DNA of 64,000 nt from Molossus alvarezi (Eukaryota; Chordata; Mammalia; Chiroptera; Molossidae), in assembly GCA_037176705.1 (NCBI GenBank), contig CM073896.1:19914708-19978707 (forward strand), in the 5' to 3' direction. Positions 31,990 through 44,665 of this stretch are shown in pieces. The position numbers and the translations under genes were made by a program. The stretch's first letter is position 1; every line of letters starts with the position of its first letter. The notes below the pieces were generated by a model that saw only the letters and a program-made list of their open reading frames with translations, searched no databases and had not been told where the DNA came from.

Positions 31990-33052
31990 AAAAGAAATAT
32001 TTTTTAAAAGAAAATACATCAAAGAGTATATTTGATGGTGTTGAATAGATGTGAACATGCCTTGCATGGTAACGTTTTAAGGCTGGCATTCCTTTGTAAT
32101 GGGAAGTTCAACCTAACGGCTTTGCACAGAAATGTAGGAGCAAGGAAACAGGGAGCGTTGTCTGTGGTGAGAATGGACAGCAGCGTGTTTCCTGCTCTCT
32201 AGCTTACCCTGGTTCTGCCCAGGACACACACTCATTTATAATCTAATACAAAAGACCAGACATAAACCATTAAATTAAAAAATGAGAAAGCATTTTTTTT
32301 TTTTACTTAAGGAAAATTATGAAATGCTGGAAAATAATGAAACCTTTCTAAAAACTTAAATCTATGTATACATAAGAATTATGTTGTTAGGCAATATGGT
32401 TTTCTTTTATTTAACTGTGACACACTATACAGAATGACCCAAAGCAGGATTCTCACTTTTCTATGACTTCAGGTTATTCTGCACTGTGGCAGAGTGATTT
32501 GCTTAATATTATCAGGGCTTTTTTTTTTTTTTTTTAAAGTTATGCCAGTTCTTTTGGTACCATTTTTATGCCACCTGTCTTTGGCAATCAATACTAATGT
32601 AATTTCAAAGCATGAAAGAAAAATCAATCCTGGAGTTCTTCTTTCCAAAAGTTGACTTCAAGGACCTGTTTGCAAAGTTAATAGTCTTCTAAAGGACTCT
32701 TCTTTCTGATGTGATTGACTGGCGAGATTAATGAAGTCAAACAAACCTATAAAAATCTTTTAAGGAAAAACTCTGTTATAGTGTAATTGTATATAACAGG
32801 AAAAAAAATAACCACCTGACCTTTAGATAATATTGGCATTTTTCTCCTCCCTTTCTCTCCCCCTCTTTCTACACACACACAGACATCAATATAAGTAAAT
32901 GCACCTATTTCTCTACCTACTGCTCATCATGCTATCTGTGTAAATTACATGTCAAAGGTGTGTTGAATTGACATGGCAGCAAAAGACCAAATTGCAATGC
33001 CATTACTTTGCTATTATTTTTTACATAGAACTAAACACGAATGATCTATGAA
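31990..33052. other. Unassigned AT-rich sequence
   Basis: No recognisable gene. 32,040-32,200 could continue the HAL1-like relic, but this is weak. T-runs lie near 32,290 and 32,520. Confidence 0.35.
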
Positions 33053-33140
33053 GGACTGGCAAGGGGTGGGAACCGGGTAGAGGGGAGAAAATGGGTGACA
33101 TCTATAATATTCTCAACAATAAAATAAATTTAAAAAAAAA
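33053..33140 (+). mobile_element. Short LINE-1 3' terminal fragment
   Basis: 'caaggggtgggaaccgggtagagggga' followed by 'gggtgacatctataatattctcaacaataaaataaattt' (in pieces) and an A-run has the structure of an L1 3' end. It is older than the young family in this window. Confidence 0.5.
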
Positions 33141-33177
33141 TTAGAATCTTTCCAATATCTGTAAGATTACAACTTCT

Positions 33178-33426
33178 GCCTTAACTGGTTTGGCTCAGTG
33201 GTTAAAGCATCAGCCCATGGACCACAGAGCCCCGGGTTTGGTTCCCACAAAGGGCACGTACCTTGGTTGCAGTTCATCCCTGGCCCGATTGGGGTTGTGT
33301 GGGTGGTGGCCAGTCGATGCGTCTCTCTCACATCGATGTTTCTCTCTCTCTCTCTCTTTCTCCCTCTCTCTCTCCTGCTGTATCTTGAGATAACTGCAAA
33401 AATGTCCTCAGGTGAGGATAAAAAAC
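33178..33426 (+). mobile_element. Ves-type SINE (long subtype)
   Basis: Exact 14-bp flanks AGATTACAACTTCT at 33,164-33,177 and 33,427-33,440. Complete from the tRNA-like head to 'CCTCAGGTGAGGATAAAAA'. Confidence 0.97.
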
Positions 33427-33440
33427 AGATTACAACTTCT

Positions 33441-34622
33441 TAGAGTGTGTTCTGTTAGTCAATAGATAACAGTTAAAATTTTCAAACTACCTAATTAGGC
33501 TGAGATTATTTTTGTCTCTAACACACCCTTTACTTATGTTACTTATAATAAACACTGAGTAGCAATTAGGGTTAGTTTCTGCCACAGTTCTAAGGTTGTT
33601 ATTGTATAAGCCACAGCCAGGATGGCTGAAGGTAGGTCTTCCCTAGAGATACAAATTCAAAGGATAACAAGCCACAGAAACCAGAGGCGAGGGGGGGTGG
33701 GGAGAAAATCACTGCAGTCTGGAAAATAGCTATGATATGGGAATATATGTTTGAATAAACTTAACCTATAGTGGGTCTTTATTGATAGAGGCTATTCATG
33801 AAGTTAATCAAGGAGATGTCCAAGTAAAATTAAGATATCCCTCTTCTTTCTTTTATGAGATTCCCAGAAAGACCAAAGGATTATTAGTAAAGTTCAAGAT
33901 ATGTTTTACCTATAGGTTTAGGTAGGTGTGGACATGAATTTGACAATCTAGCATGGCAGTCTACTTGTTAAATGTTGGTGCAGCTATAAAGTCTACGTTT
34001 AAACTTACTGTAAAATGCTTCCTACAACTTTTAAGTGATTTTATAAATATCGGAGATGAGCAACAAAACAGTTTTTGGAAGGAAGAAGGATTATCAGATA
34101 GTGTCTAATATTTCTTGACAGAAATATTGATAAATGACTTTCTATTTTGACAACTTGGCCATTGTCCTATACAAAAGGACGTTTGTTTACAGTGGGTTTG
34201 CAGGCCCTGTTCTGAGAAATATATTTCATAAAGAAGTCCAGTTTTCTTTAATTTCCATCTGAATTACACATATGTGACTAAATACAAAGTTTTCAATTTA
34301 CATATTCTAAAATTTTATGACCCTTCTTGTTTTGGAGAAAGAAACTAAAAACTCTTCTTGAGGGACACAGAAGTATGGGTCGATATCCAGTGCTTGGCTA
34401 TCTCCAAGTCTCTACACTGTTGGTTACCGTACCTTAAGAGAGTAATTAAAATGGCATGATCCCATATCACAGTGGTTTTAGAAACTAAGCAGACCATTCT
34501 TGTATCTCCAAGGTTTGGGGAAAGATTTTGTAACTTCTAAACACCTCATCAAAATTTGCTGCTCAGCCATTTCTTATGCTCCTCTCTTATGATAAAACTT
34601 ACTCAAAAGTTGGCTCCATTTC
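33441..34622. other. Unassigned AT-rich sequence
   Basis: No recognisable feature. Confidence 0.4.
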
Positions 34623-34695
34623 GCTCGCGCGCGCTCTCTCTCTTTCTCTCTGTCTCTCTTTATCTCTCTCTGTCTCTCTTTCTCTCTCTCTCTCT
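34623..34695 (+). repeat. (CG)n then (TC)n low-complexity tract
   Basis: A short CGCGCGCG run passes into about 60 bp of imperfect TC repeats, ending some 20 bp before the LINE-1 target-site duplication. Confidence 0.95.
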
Positions 34696-34729
34696 GTCCT
34701 TTCTCTGTCCTCAAAAAAAGCTAAATGGG

Positions 34730-35551
34730 GGGGAGAAAAAAATGGCGGCGGAGTGAACGGAGCTACACAGACCGTCTCCCAGAACCAAACTGGAATAACA
34801 ACTATAACACAGACAAATCGACGGGAAAAACCAACAGAAAAGCAGCTTGCGACGACCATAAAACGAGGGACACTGACTCCATCCTGGTAGGCTTGCGAAG
34901 GCGCGAGATGGGGCTAGGAGACCACGGTCGGCAGCTCCGCAGCAGCCTTAGCTGGGAGCGGCGGCCTCGGGTTACACTCCCAGGCAGCCCCACAGCGCAG
35001 CCGGGACAGAGGCTGAAACAGCCACAGCCACTCACCTTGGGCTCCGGAAGAGGGAGGGCAGACTGGACTGGAGCTGTGTCGGGACACACGGGGTTTGGGG
35101 GGAGCTCGGAGCTTTGGCTGAGTGCAGCCACGCGGGAGGGTGGCCATATTGCTCCTTCCCAGGGCTCTGAGGAGAGGCAGCAGCCCCTCCCTCGGAGATC
35201 CAACCCCACCCTGTGGGCCATTGAAGTGCTAATTGAGGCTCACTAACAACCAGCATCTGCCCAACCCTCGTGAAAGCCCCTGGTGCTGAGCACCTGAGGG
35301 AGTTTTTCAATCAACTGACAACCCAAAACTCATCAAGTAACCTAGACTGCTAGCCTCCAGGCAAAAAGCTAGAGGATAACAGTACCTTTCCTGGGCTGGC
35401 AACATTAATCAGGAAAGTAAGACTTGACAGTGGTGTTCAACGTGGGTCCTCCCTCACTCATCTAAACACAGGAGAGGGAGCCACAAACAGCAGAACACCA
35501 ACACCCACAGGGAGAACTTGACAGGCTCCAAAGCCAACAGTGATAGCCAAA
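34730..35551 (+). promoter_or_regulatory. LINE-1 5' UTR / internal promoter
   Basis: 822 bp of GC- and CpG-rich sequence at the 5' end of the element, starting 'GGGGAGAAAAAAATGGCGGCGG'. The GGCGGC near the start resembles the YY1-type core found at other mammalian L1 starts, but that is an inference. Frames across it (such as 34,725-35,246) are not coding. Confidence 0.75.
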
Positions 35552-36432
35552 ATGGTGAAACACAGAAACAGAAGCCAAATGAAAGAGCAAGAGACCTCCA
35601 CCGAAGATGAGATCAATGTGTAGCAGTTAGGCATGTAAACAGAGCTAGAATTCAGAGCCATGATCTTGAGGAAGCTGAACAGCATGAGTAAGGACATAGA
35701 GACACTGAAAATAAGCCAAATGGAAATTAAAAACCAACAAGAAGAGATAAAAAATGACATATCAGAAATGAAAAACACATTGGAAGGTTTAAAAAGCAGG
35801 GTAGGGGAAGCTGAGGACCGGATCAGTGAATTAGAAGACAGGGTAGAAAAAATGAACCAATCAGAAAAACAAAAGGATAAAACGATTAAAAAACAGGAAG
35901 ACAGCTTAAGAGAACTATGGGACAACTGGAAATGTAATAATATTCGCATCATAGGAGTCCCCGAAGAAGAAGAAAATGAGCAAGGGATAGAAAATATATT
36001 AAAAAAAATAGTGACAGAAAACTTCCCTAATTTGGTGAAGGAAGAAGGCATTCAAGTTCAAGAAGCACAGAGAGTCCCAAGTAAGAAGAACCCAAACAGG
36101 CCCACACCAGACACATAGTAATTAAAATGCCACAAATTAAAGACAAAGAGAGAATCCTAAAAGCAGCAAGAGATAAGCAACAGGTTACCTACAAAGGTAA
36201 CCCCATAAGGCTCTCAGCTGACTTCTCACAAGAAACACTACAGGCCAGACGAGAATGGCATGAAGTAATCAAAATCATGAAAAACAAGAATCTGAATCCA
36301 AGACTACTCTACCCAGCAAGGCTATCATTCAAAATAGAAGATCAAATAAAGAGCTTCCCAGACAAAAAAAGGCTAAGGGAATACATTAGCACCAAACCAG
36401 CACTGCAAGAAATGTTAAAAGGACTGCTGTAA
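35552..36432 (+). pseudogene. LINE-1 ORF1 (RNA-binding protein), broken
   Basis: ORF1p forms trimers and coats L1 RNA. The start is the ATG at 35,552 (MVKHRNRS...), the same start used by the minus-strand L1 of this window. Stops occur at 35,621 (TAG) and about 35,636 (TAA). A coiled-coil region of heptad-like E/K/L residues follows (about 35,690-35,910), then the RRM-like part with 'NIRIIGVPEEEE'. A frameshift near 36,105-36,125 separates it from the C-terminal domain (36,127-36,432, 'LSADFSQETLQARREW', ending 'MLKGLL'). Confidence 0.93.
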
Positions 36433-36476
36433 TTAGCAGTAGAAATGGGAAGAAAATAGAACCACACTAAACAAAA

Positions 36477-39400
36477 ATGGCAATAAATAAGTACATATCA
36501 ATAATCACCTTAAACGTAAATGGATTGAATGCTCCCATAAAAAGACACAGAGTAGCTGATTGGATAAGAAAGCATGACTCATCTATATGTTGTTTACAAG
36601 AGACCCACCTCTCAACAAAAGACTCACATAGGTTGAAAGTGAAGGGATGGAAAAAAATTTTCCAAGCAAATGGAAAGCAAAAAAAAAGCTGGGGTAGCAA
36701 TTCTCATATCTGATAAAATAGATTTCAAAATGAAGACCATAACTAGAGACAAAGAAGGCCACTATATAATATTGAAAGGATCTATCCAACAGGAAGATAT
36801 AACCTTGATAAACATATATGCACCCAATATAGGAGCACCAAAATATATTAAAAATCTTCTGGAGAACTTCCAAGGAGAAATCGACAGCAATACAATCATA
36901 GCAGGGGACTTCAACACCCCATTTACAGCACTGGATAGATCCTCTAGAAAAATTAGCAAGGAAACAGAGACTCTAAATGAGGCACTAGACCAAATGGATT
37001 TAATAGATATCTACAGAGAATTACACCCCAAAACTACAGAATACACATTCTTCTCAAGTGCACATGGGACATTCTCAAAGATAGACCATATGATAGGACA
37101 CAAGTTAAATCTCTACAAGTTCAAGAAGATTGAAATCATATCAAGCATCTTCTCAGATCACAATGGCATGAAACTAGAAATCAATTGCAACAAGAACATG
37201 CAAAGACATTTCAACACATGGAGGCTAAATAGCATGTTATTAAACAATGAATGGGTCACCGAGGAGATCAAGGAAGAAATTAAAAACTTCCTGGAAACCA
37301 ATGAAAATGAACACACAACAACACAAAATCTATGGGATGCAGCGAAAGCAGTTCTGAGAAGGAAGTTCATAGCACTACAGGCCTACCTCAAAAAAACAAG
37401 AAAAATTTCTAATCGACTGTCTAACCTCACAACTTAAAGAATTAGAAAGCAAACAAAAAGACAACCCCAGAGCAAGTAGAAGGAAGGAAATAGTAAAGAT
37501 CAGAGCAGAAATAAATGACAGAGAGACCAAAAAAACAATTCAAAGGATCAATGAAACAAAGAGCTGGTTTTTTGAAAAGATAAACAAGATGGATGGACCC
37601 TTAGCTAGACTCGCCAAGAAACAAAGAGAGAGAACCCAAATACACAAAATCAGAAATGAAAGAGGAGAAGTAACAACCAACACCACGGAAATACAAAAGA
37701 TCGTTAACAATTACTACGAACAATTATATGGCAACAAATTCGACAATCTAAGTGAAATGGACAAATTTCTAGAAACACACAGTCTCCCAAAACTATTCCC
37801 GGAAGAGATAGAAAACTTGAACAGACCAATAACAACTAAGGATATTGAAGAGGTAATCAAGACTCTCCCAGCAAACAAAAGCCCAGGCCCAGACGGCTTC
37901 ACGGGGGAGTTTTACCGAACATTCAAAAAAGAACTAACACCCATTCTCCTAAAACTATTTCAAAAAATTCAAGAAGAAGGAAGACTTCCAAACACGTTCT
38001 ATGAGGCCAGCATAATTCTATTTCCAAAACCAGAAAAAGACACTACGAAGAAAGAAAACTACAGGCCAATATCCCTGATGAACATAGACGCCAAAATCCT
38101 GAACAAAATATTAGCAAATCGGATCCAGAAATACATCAAAAAAATTATTCACCATGACCAAGTGGGATTCATTCCAGGGATGCAAGGCTGGTACAATATT
38201 CGCAAATCAATAAACGTGATACACCACATAAACAAAATGAAGAATAAAAACCACATGATCATATCAATAGATGCTGAAAAAGCATTCGACAAAATCCAGC
38301 ATCCATTTCTGATAAAAACGCTCAGCAATGTAGGAATAGAGGGATCATATCTCGATATAATAAAGGCCATATATGAAAGACCTACAGCCAACATCATACT
38401 CAATGGACAGAAACTAAAAACATTTCCATTAAGAACAGGAACAAGACAGGGATGTCCACTTTCGCCACTCTTATTTAACATTGTACTGGAAGTCTTAGCC
38501 ACAGCAATCAGACATGAAGAAAAAATAAAAGGGATCCAAATTGGAAAGGAGGAAGTGAAACTGTCATTATTTGCAGATGACATGATATTGTATGTAGAAA
38601 ACCCTAAAGACTCCATCAAAAATCTATTAGATTTAATAAATTAATTTGGCAAAGTAGCAGAATACAAAATTAACGTCAAGAAATCGACGGCATTCTTGTA
38701 CACCAATGATGAACTCACAGAAAGAGAAACTGAAAAAACAATCCCATTTACCATCGCTCCAAAAAAATTATGACACCTAGGAATAAACTTAACCAAAGAA
38801 GTAAAGGACCTATTTGCAGAAAACTACAGGTCATTGAAAAAAGAAATAGAGGAAGATATAAAAAAGTGGAAGCACATACCATGTTCATGGATTGGGAGAA
38901 TTAACATCATTAAAATGTCCATACTACCCAAAGCAATCTATAGATTCAATGCAATCCCCATCAAAATACCAACGACATATTTCATAGAACTAGAACAAAT
39001 ACTTCAAAAGTTCATATGGAACCACAAAAGACTCCGAATAGCCACAGCAATCTTGAAAAAGAAGAACAAAGTAGGTGGGATCACATACCAGATATCAGGT
39101 TATACTACAAAGTGACTGTAACCAAAACAGCCTGGTACTGGCACAAGAACAGGCATGTAGACCAGTGGAACACGATAGAGAACCCATAAATGGACCCAAG
39201 ACAATACGCTCAATTAATATTTGACAAAGGTGGCAAGAGCATACAGTGGAGTAAAGACAGCCTCTTTAATAAATGGTGTTGGGAAAATTGGACAGCTACA
39301 TGCAAAGAAAATGAAACTAGACCATCAACTTACACCATACACAAAAATAAACTCAAAATGGATAAAAGACTTAAATGTGACCCGTGAATCCATAAAAATT

Positions 39401-40300
39401 CTATAAGAAAATGTAGGCAACAAAATTTCGGACATCATACGGAGCAGAATTTTCACTGATACATCACCTAAGGCAACAGAAATAAAGGAGAAAATGAACA
39501 CATGGGACTACATCAAACTAAAAAGCTTCTGCACAGCAAAAGAAACAATCATCAAAATGGAAAGGCAACCCACTGTATGGGAGAACATCATTGCCAATGA
39601 TGTATCAGATAAGGGGTTAATTTCCAATATATATTGAGTGCTCATACAACTCCACAAAAGGAAGACAAAGAACCCAATTAAAAAATGGGCAGAGGAACTG
39701 AATAGACACCTCTCCAAACAGGACATACAAATGGCCAAAAGACATATGAAGAAATGCTCAACATCACTAATCATCAGAGAGATGCAAATTAAAACAACAA
39801 TGAGGTATCACCTCACACCTGTCAGAATGGCCGCCATCAACAAATCATCAAACCACAAGTGTTGGTGAGGGTGTGGAGAAAAGGGGACTCTAATACACTG
39901 CTGGTGGGAATGCAGATTGGTGCAGCCACTATGGAAAACAATATGGTGCTACCTCAAAAAATTAAAAATTGAACTTCCTTTTGACCCAGTGATCCCACTG
40001 CTGGGAATATACCCTAAGAAGCCTGAAACACCAATCAGGAAGAATATATGTACCCCCATGTTCATAGCAGCACTAATTACAATAGCTAAGATCTGGAAAC
40101 AGCCCAAGTGTCCACCAGTAGACGAATGGATAAAAAAGCTGTGGTACATATACACAATGGAGTACTATGCAGTGGTAAGAAAGAAAGATCTCTTATCCTT
40201 TGAGACGACATGGATGGACCTGGAAAGTATTATCCTCAGTGAAAGAAGCCAAGCAGAAAAAGACAAATACCACATGATCTCACTTATATACGGAATATAA
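36477..40300 (+). pseudogene. LINE-1 ORF2 (endonuclease / reverse transcriptase), broken
   Basis: ORF2p nicks the target and copies L1 RNA. The start ATG at 36,477 gives 'LNVNGLNAPIKRHR'. The endonuclease shows 'QETHLS', 'AGDFNTP' and 'SDHNGMKLE' (active-site E, D/N and SDH). The reverse transcriptase (37,589-38,644) holds '[12 protein letters not shown]', '[14 protein letters not shown]' and 'FADDMILY'. The C-terminus has 'GCGEK' and 'CWWEC'. Breaks: a frameshift near 36,690, another near 37,430, stops at 38,642 and about 38,772, a frameshift near 39,090-39,190, further stops near 39,404, 39,637 and 39,866. The end is at 40,300 after 'MISLIYGI'. Confidence 0.95.
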
Positions 40301-40599
40301 TGAACATAACAGTCTGAGGAATACAGTAGACCCAGACACATGGAAGTAGGGCACAGACTGACATCCCTCAGAAGAGGGGATGGGGGTTGGGGGGTAGGAA
40401 GAGATAAACCACAGAACTTATATGCATCTTTGCATCACCAATGGACATGGACAACTAAGCTGGGGACGGGGCTGAGGTGGGGTGGGATGGGGGGTGCCAA
40501 TGGGGTAAAAAGGTAAAATATCTATAACAAAAAAATAAATAAAAATTCATGAAAAAAAAGCTAAATGGGCATGACCACCCACTTTTTAAAAACACATAT

Positions 40600-40815
40600 T
40601 TTCTTTTAAAAAGTACAGATTACAGTTGATATTATTTTGTATTAGTTTCAGGTGTATAGCATAATAGACAACCCTATACTTTACAAAATGATATTCCCTG
40701 ATATTTCCAGCACCCAACTGGCACCATACAGTTACTAAGATATTATTGGCTATATTCCCTATGCTGTACCTTATATCCCTATGGCTATTTTGTGACTACA
40801 ATCTGCTCTTCTTAA
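40600..40815 (-). mobile_element. Ancient LINE-1 3' end relic
   Basis: 'ttgtattagtttcaggtgtatagcataatagac' and 'ccctatgctgtaccttatatcc' (in parts) match the reversed 3' UTR of older L1M elements. Confidence 0.7.
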
Positions 40816-40824
40816 TTGCTGCTG

Positions 40825-41560
40825 CCTGGGATGTGAGAATAGTGACTGGAGCTCCCGCCGTCACGTTCTACTTGTGTCATTGCAATAACTTTCTGCTGGC
40901 TTCTGCTTCTACTCTAGCATCTCTACAGCCTATATGCAATAAAACAGCCAGAGAGGTTCCTTTAAAAGGTAGAGACATCATTTCAGTTTTTAAAAAAACT
41001 CTCTAGTACCTCCTTTGCTTTTTCAAAGTAAAAGCTAACAGCCTTTCAAAGGTTACGTTTACAGGGCATCACAGTGTGGATTCCTTTAAAATGTGGGTCT
41101 CATCTTCAATTACTGTACTGCCTTTTATCTTATTCATTCTCCTCCAGTTCACTAGCCTCTTTTTTTCTCTCAAACAATTTGTGCATGCTTCAGCTGTCAA
41201 TTTCTTCTTCTCTCTACCTGAAACATCTTGAAGATATCTATAGTCTCACCTTCTTCATAGCTTTCAAGTTTTGTACAACTGTCAACTGCTCAATAAGACC
41301 TTGTCCTTGGACAACCTATTTGAAGTTGCTGTGCTCATCACTCATATCCTTCTGTTCTTGATTTTTTTTTTTTCTTTTCTCATGGAATTTTTCACCTTCT
41401 CACATTGTAAAATGTGTTGATCGTATTTCAGGTCTTCTCCTTGGCTAGAATGTAAACTTTGTGTTGGTGAGTTCTTTATTTTTATTTTTTGTCTTCTTTT
41501 CTATCAGTACTGTGTCTCCTATGCATAGAAGACACTGCTCAGGAGCAGGGCTTCATGTCC
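40825..41560 (+). mobile_element. L2 LINE relic, 3' part
   Basis: Colinear with L2: 'cattgcaataactttctgctgg', 'ataaaacagccagagaggttcc', 'caaagtaaaagctaacagcc', 'ttcactagcctc', 'gctcaataagaccttgtccttgg' and 'ctagaatgtaaactttgtgttgg'. These follow the order of the L2 ORF2 end and 3' UTR. It sits directly next to the L1 relic. Confidence 0.75.
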
Positions 41561-43323
41561 GTGTGCCCAGGGCAAGTGCACATGGGCCCAAATTCAGAAG
41601 GGCCCTCACCCTTAGGATTTAATACTCTGTAAGTTGCCATTTTGAAATGTAGTTCTTAAATGTAATTCTTAATGATCTTCTCTTTGAATTTGATTCAAAA
41701 GCAATGTCCATTTAGGCAATGAGCATGTGTCTGGGGCCTGGAGCCTGTGTTCCAAGGGCCTGCCACCTGCCACCTCTCTACCTCCTGCAGCAGGTTCTCA
41801 GCTTCCTGCTCTCCTGATCTGGAGGATCCCAGATTCCTCCTAATTGCCTCCTGTTGCCTTCAGTCCCTGGCATCTTCATTAGGTCATGACAATGGCAGGC
41901 CCTGCCTTGGATTGGCATTATCAAAATGTATTTGGTGAGTGATCCGGTAGAGTTAAACCTCTTCTTCCGCTCTGTTAGGTACCAAAGGTGACTAAATATT
42001 GCACACACTGTAAACATCTCCATTTTATAACCATCAACTTCCTCATATTTATTTTAAATTTAAGTAGTATAATTATAAGTTATAATGGTACAATAAGTAT
42101 TTTCAGTAAGTCACTGCAGAAGATAGAACTTAACGTTGATATGTAGGTGTCAGAATTTCGGAATCTGAATCTTAGTTAGCCTAATCAATTTTTCAGAATG
42201 TGGAAACATTCTCCCCAGATGTCTCATTTTAAGGGAGAAGTGTGCTCCATTTGTGAGTGTGCTCACAATGGTCTAGCTGGTTTTTTCCTCCCTTACACAA
42301 CATAGCCAAATCCAAAATCCCGGAAGCAGGCCATTCTATAATGCAAAAATAAATAAATTTCACTTTTAGAATTGAAATGTAAATTTTTACGTTATTTCAT
42401 TTTGATCACTTTCTCTAAAGGCTTTTTCTGCATAGTGCAGATTGTTGGTACTTCACATCTGACTTGATGTGAGGAAGTAAGTAGGCTTAAGCAAGCCCAG
42501 TGAAGTAGGAAAATGAAGGGAATATAAAGGGAGGATGAAAAAGAAAAGAATTTTCATGGGGAATAATGAGAGAAAACAGCTGTAAATGACCATTAGCTCA
42601 TTCTGTTGGATAGCAAGTTACCTAATTTCTTAGCCTGCCTTTGTGTGTAGGCAAAGGTCAAATCCCAATTGAATCTCCAAACTAAATTCTACAGAGAATT
42701 TCTAATGCTTATACTTTTCTGTATATAATTACCCATTACTCAAAGACTTATTTCAGATAAATTACTAACATAATAAGCTACATTTTTATTTGAGCTCTTT
42801 CAGCATTTTGATATATAGAATGGCTCCTAGGAAATAATTGTAATCATTTGAAAAGTAAAATTACAGAATACTTATAACAAGTAAAATAGGATTTTTTCAA
42901 GTACTCCTAAGAATTGTTAAAAATGAATATTCATTTGCTAGCCAGTTAGTCATCAATATGTATTTACCATCTTCTTTGTAGAGTTCCCCAGAGATGGTAG
43001 AGAATTTATAAACTTTGAAGATATACTAAAACTCAAGAAAGTTACACACAGAAATACCAGAGCATTTGCCACTGAAATATGTACACAGAGCTACTAAAAA
43101 GTGCCAAATAGGTTAATGGAACGATGACAATTAGTGTGTGTGTGGGGTCACTATGTGGGAGGCTTTGCACCAGGCGCCTGAGAGGAAAAGGTGAATGAGA
43201 GCAGAGTGGGTTCTGCAGAGTAGAAGGATTGAGATGGACTGAGCGTGGGAATCTATAATGGGAATCATCTCTCCCACATGTTCTGAGAAAAATGAGAAAA
43301 AGTGGGGAATAAAATCAATATTT
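41561..43323. other. Unassigned sequence
   Basis: 41,560-41,950 is GC-richer ('ccatgggcccaaattcagaagggccc'-like) and could be a DNA-transposon or LTR relic that I cannot name. The rest is AT-rich and unrecognised. Confidence 0.35.
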
Positions 43324-43353
43324 TATTTATTGGGCATAAAAACCATACAATAA
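43324..43353 (+). repeat. 30-bp direct repeat, copy 1
   Basis: A 30-bp sequence containing TTATTGGGCATAAAAACC is repeated exactly at 44,549-44,578. Each copy lies just before a MIR relic in the same orientation. Confidence 0.9.
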
Positions 43354-43570
43354 TAATAACTGTTGTCTATGGATTGTTCAGCAGATGCCAGGAGCTCAGT
43401 TAAGAACACTGACATGAACCATTTCATTTAATTCCCGGAAAATCACAGGAAATAAAAGCAATCCTTATCCTTCCTTTCTAGGTTTTTGCCCTGAGGCTCA
43501 GAGTTTAACTAACTCTCTAAATTCACGCAGGTATTAGTGGCAGACTAATCCTGGAGGCTGAGCCCTTAAC
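43354..43570 (+). mobile_element. MIR SINE relic
   Basis: 'gatgccaggagctcagttaagaacactgacatgaaccatttcatttaattc' (in part), 'ccctgaggctcagag' and 'ggtattagtggcagactaatcctggaggctgagccc' follow the MIR consensus. Confidence 0.8.
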
Positions 43571-44548
43571 ATCTACATAACAATCTAAGAGTTAGGTTAC
43601 TTAAGCCTGTAGGAAGTGACCTTACTAAGTTCACAAAACTTGTGTGAGAAAGAAAGGCTATTAAAAGTGGCGTCTGCATGATTTCCAATGTTTCTTTTCT
43701 ACTAAACAAAGCTGCCTCCAGATAATATTAGAATGGAAGTTTGGGGTTATAAACTAAAGCTATAACTGAGTGGGAATAAAGTTGACTGGGCAGCAGGGTG
43801 AGAAATCAATGGGAGGATATATAATTTCTATTTATGCAGGCTGTGTATTTTTATATTACTATTTGACACCTTTTCTGCATTTCAATTTGAATGAATTTTG
43901 GAAGAATTAACTTAATGAAAAGGCACATTTAACCTTTCAGAGGAAGAAAACAATATTTATTTTTATTCCTCCATCCAAATATCACAGACTCTGCAATGGC
44001 TAGAATATAAATGAATACTCTGAGTAAATAACACTGTAAATCTTTCAAGAAATATGAGTGCTTTAGATCTTTAAGGCAAATAGTGTGGTTTTCAGAATTG
44101 ATGATGTACAGTTCCATTGCACTTGGAGAGAAGTAACTCATTTTCCTCCAAGAGGTTGGGTGAACTCACACTTTATACATTAATATTTCTGATGCCCTGA
44201 CACATTCACTGGAGATATTTGTTGAAGTAGTGGCTATCCAAACATCTGTGTGCGCGCGTGTGTGTGAGAGTGTGTATGTGACTGTGTGGCTTTCTATTAA
44301 ATTTCATTTTGTAGCTATTCTAGGTTAAGATGTTTTCTGAGATATAATGCTCAGTATTTTAATTATTTATTCTCTTAATGGTGTAAATACTAACACTATA
44401 ATCATTTCTCTTCCAATTTTGTTTTAAAAGACATCTGAACTAAAAATTAAAGTGTAAATATGTTCTCTTCGATTTCTTCTAATGTTGAATGATAATACTT
44501 AAATTTTTAAACAAGCCTATTATAGACAAAGTAATTATTATTTTATTA
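43571..44548. other. Unassigned sequence with a short GT tract
   Basis: A (GT)n/(GCGT)n stretch lies at 44,246-44,290. Otherwise nothing is recognisable. Confidence 0.5.
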
Positions 44549-44578
44549 TATTTATTGGGCATAAAAACCATACAATAA
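44549..44578 (+). repeat. 30-bp direct repeat, copy 2
   Basis: Identical to 43,324-43,353, at a distance of 1,225 bp. Confidence 0.9.
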
Positions 44579-44665
44579 AATACCTGCAATATAATAATGA
44601 TATTTAGTGACTGCTTGTCATTTTCTCTGTTTAAAATTTTTACATGCGTTATTTCACTTAAGCAT

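Larger units (their letters stand above)
34730..40552 (+). mobile_element. Full-length LINE-1 (5.8 kb), coding regions broken
   Basis: A perfect 17-bp duplication AAAAAAAGCTAAATGGG lies at 34,713-34,729 and 40,553-40,569, so both ends are defined. Parts in order: GC-rich 5' UTR (34,730-35,551), ORF1 (35,552-36,432), a 44-bp spacer, ORF2 (36,477-40,300) and a 3' UTR with a G-rich block and A-rich tail. ORF1 has two early stops and a frameshift. ORF2 has several frameshifts and stops. It cannot move by itself. The retained 5' end and exact duplication point to a fairly recent insertion. Confidence 0.97.

Noticed and set aside
34725..35310. Long overlapping open frames on both strands suggesting a GC-rich gene or CpG-island promoter
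   Set aside because: They lie within the 5' UTR of the full-length LINE-1, and the same sequence recurs at 59,214-60,050. High GC content explains the stop-free frames.
35458..36051. 197-codon minus-strand frame, Ser/Leu/Phe-rich and membrane-like
   Set aside because: It is the antisense shadow of the A-rich LINE-1 ORF1.
37589..38644. 351-codon open frame as a host gene
   Set aside because: It is the LINE-1 ORF2 reverse transcriptase domain (FADD motif), bounded by the element's ends and broken on both sides.
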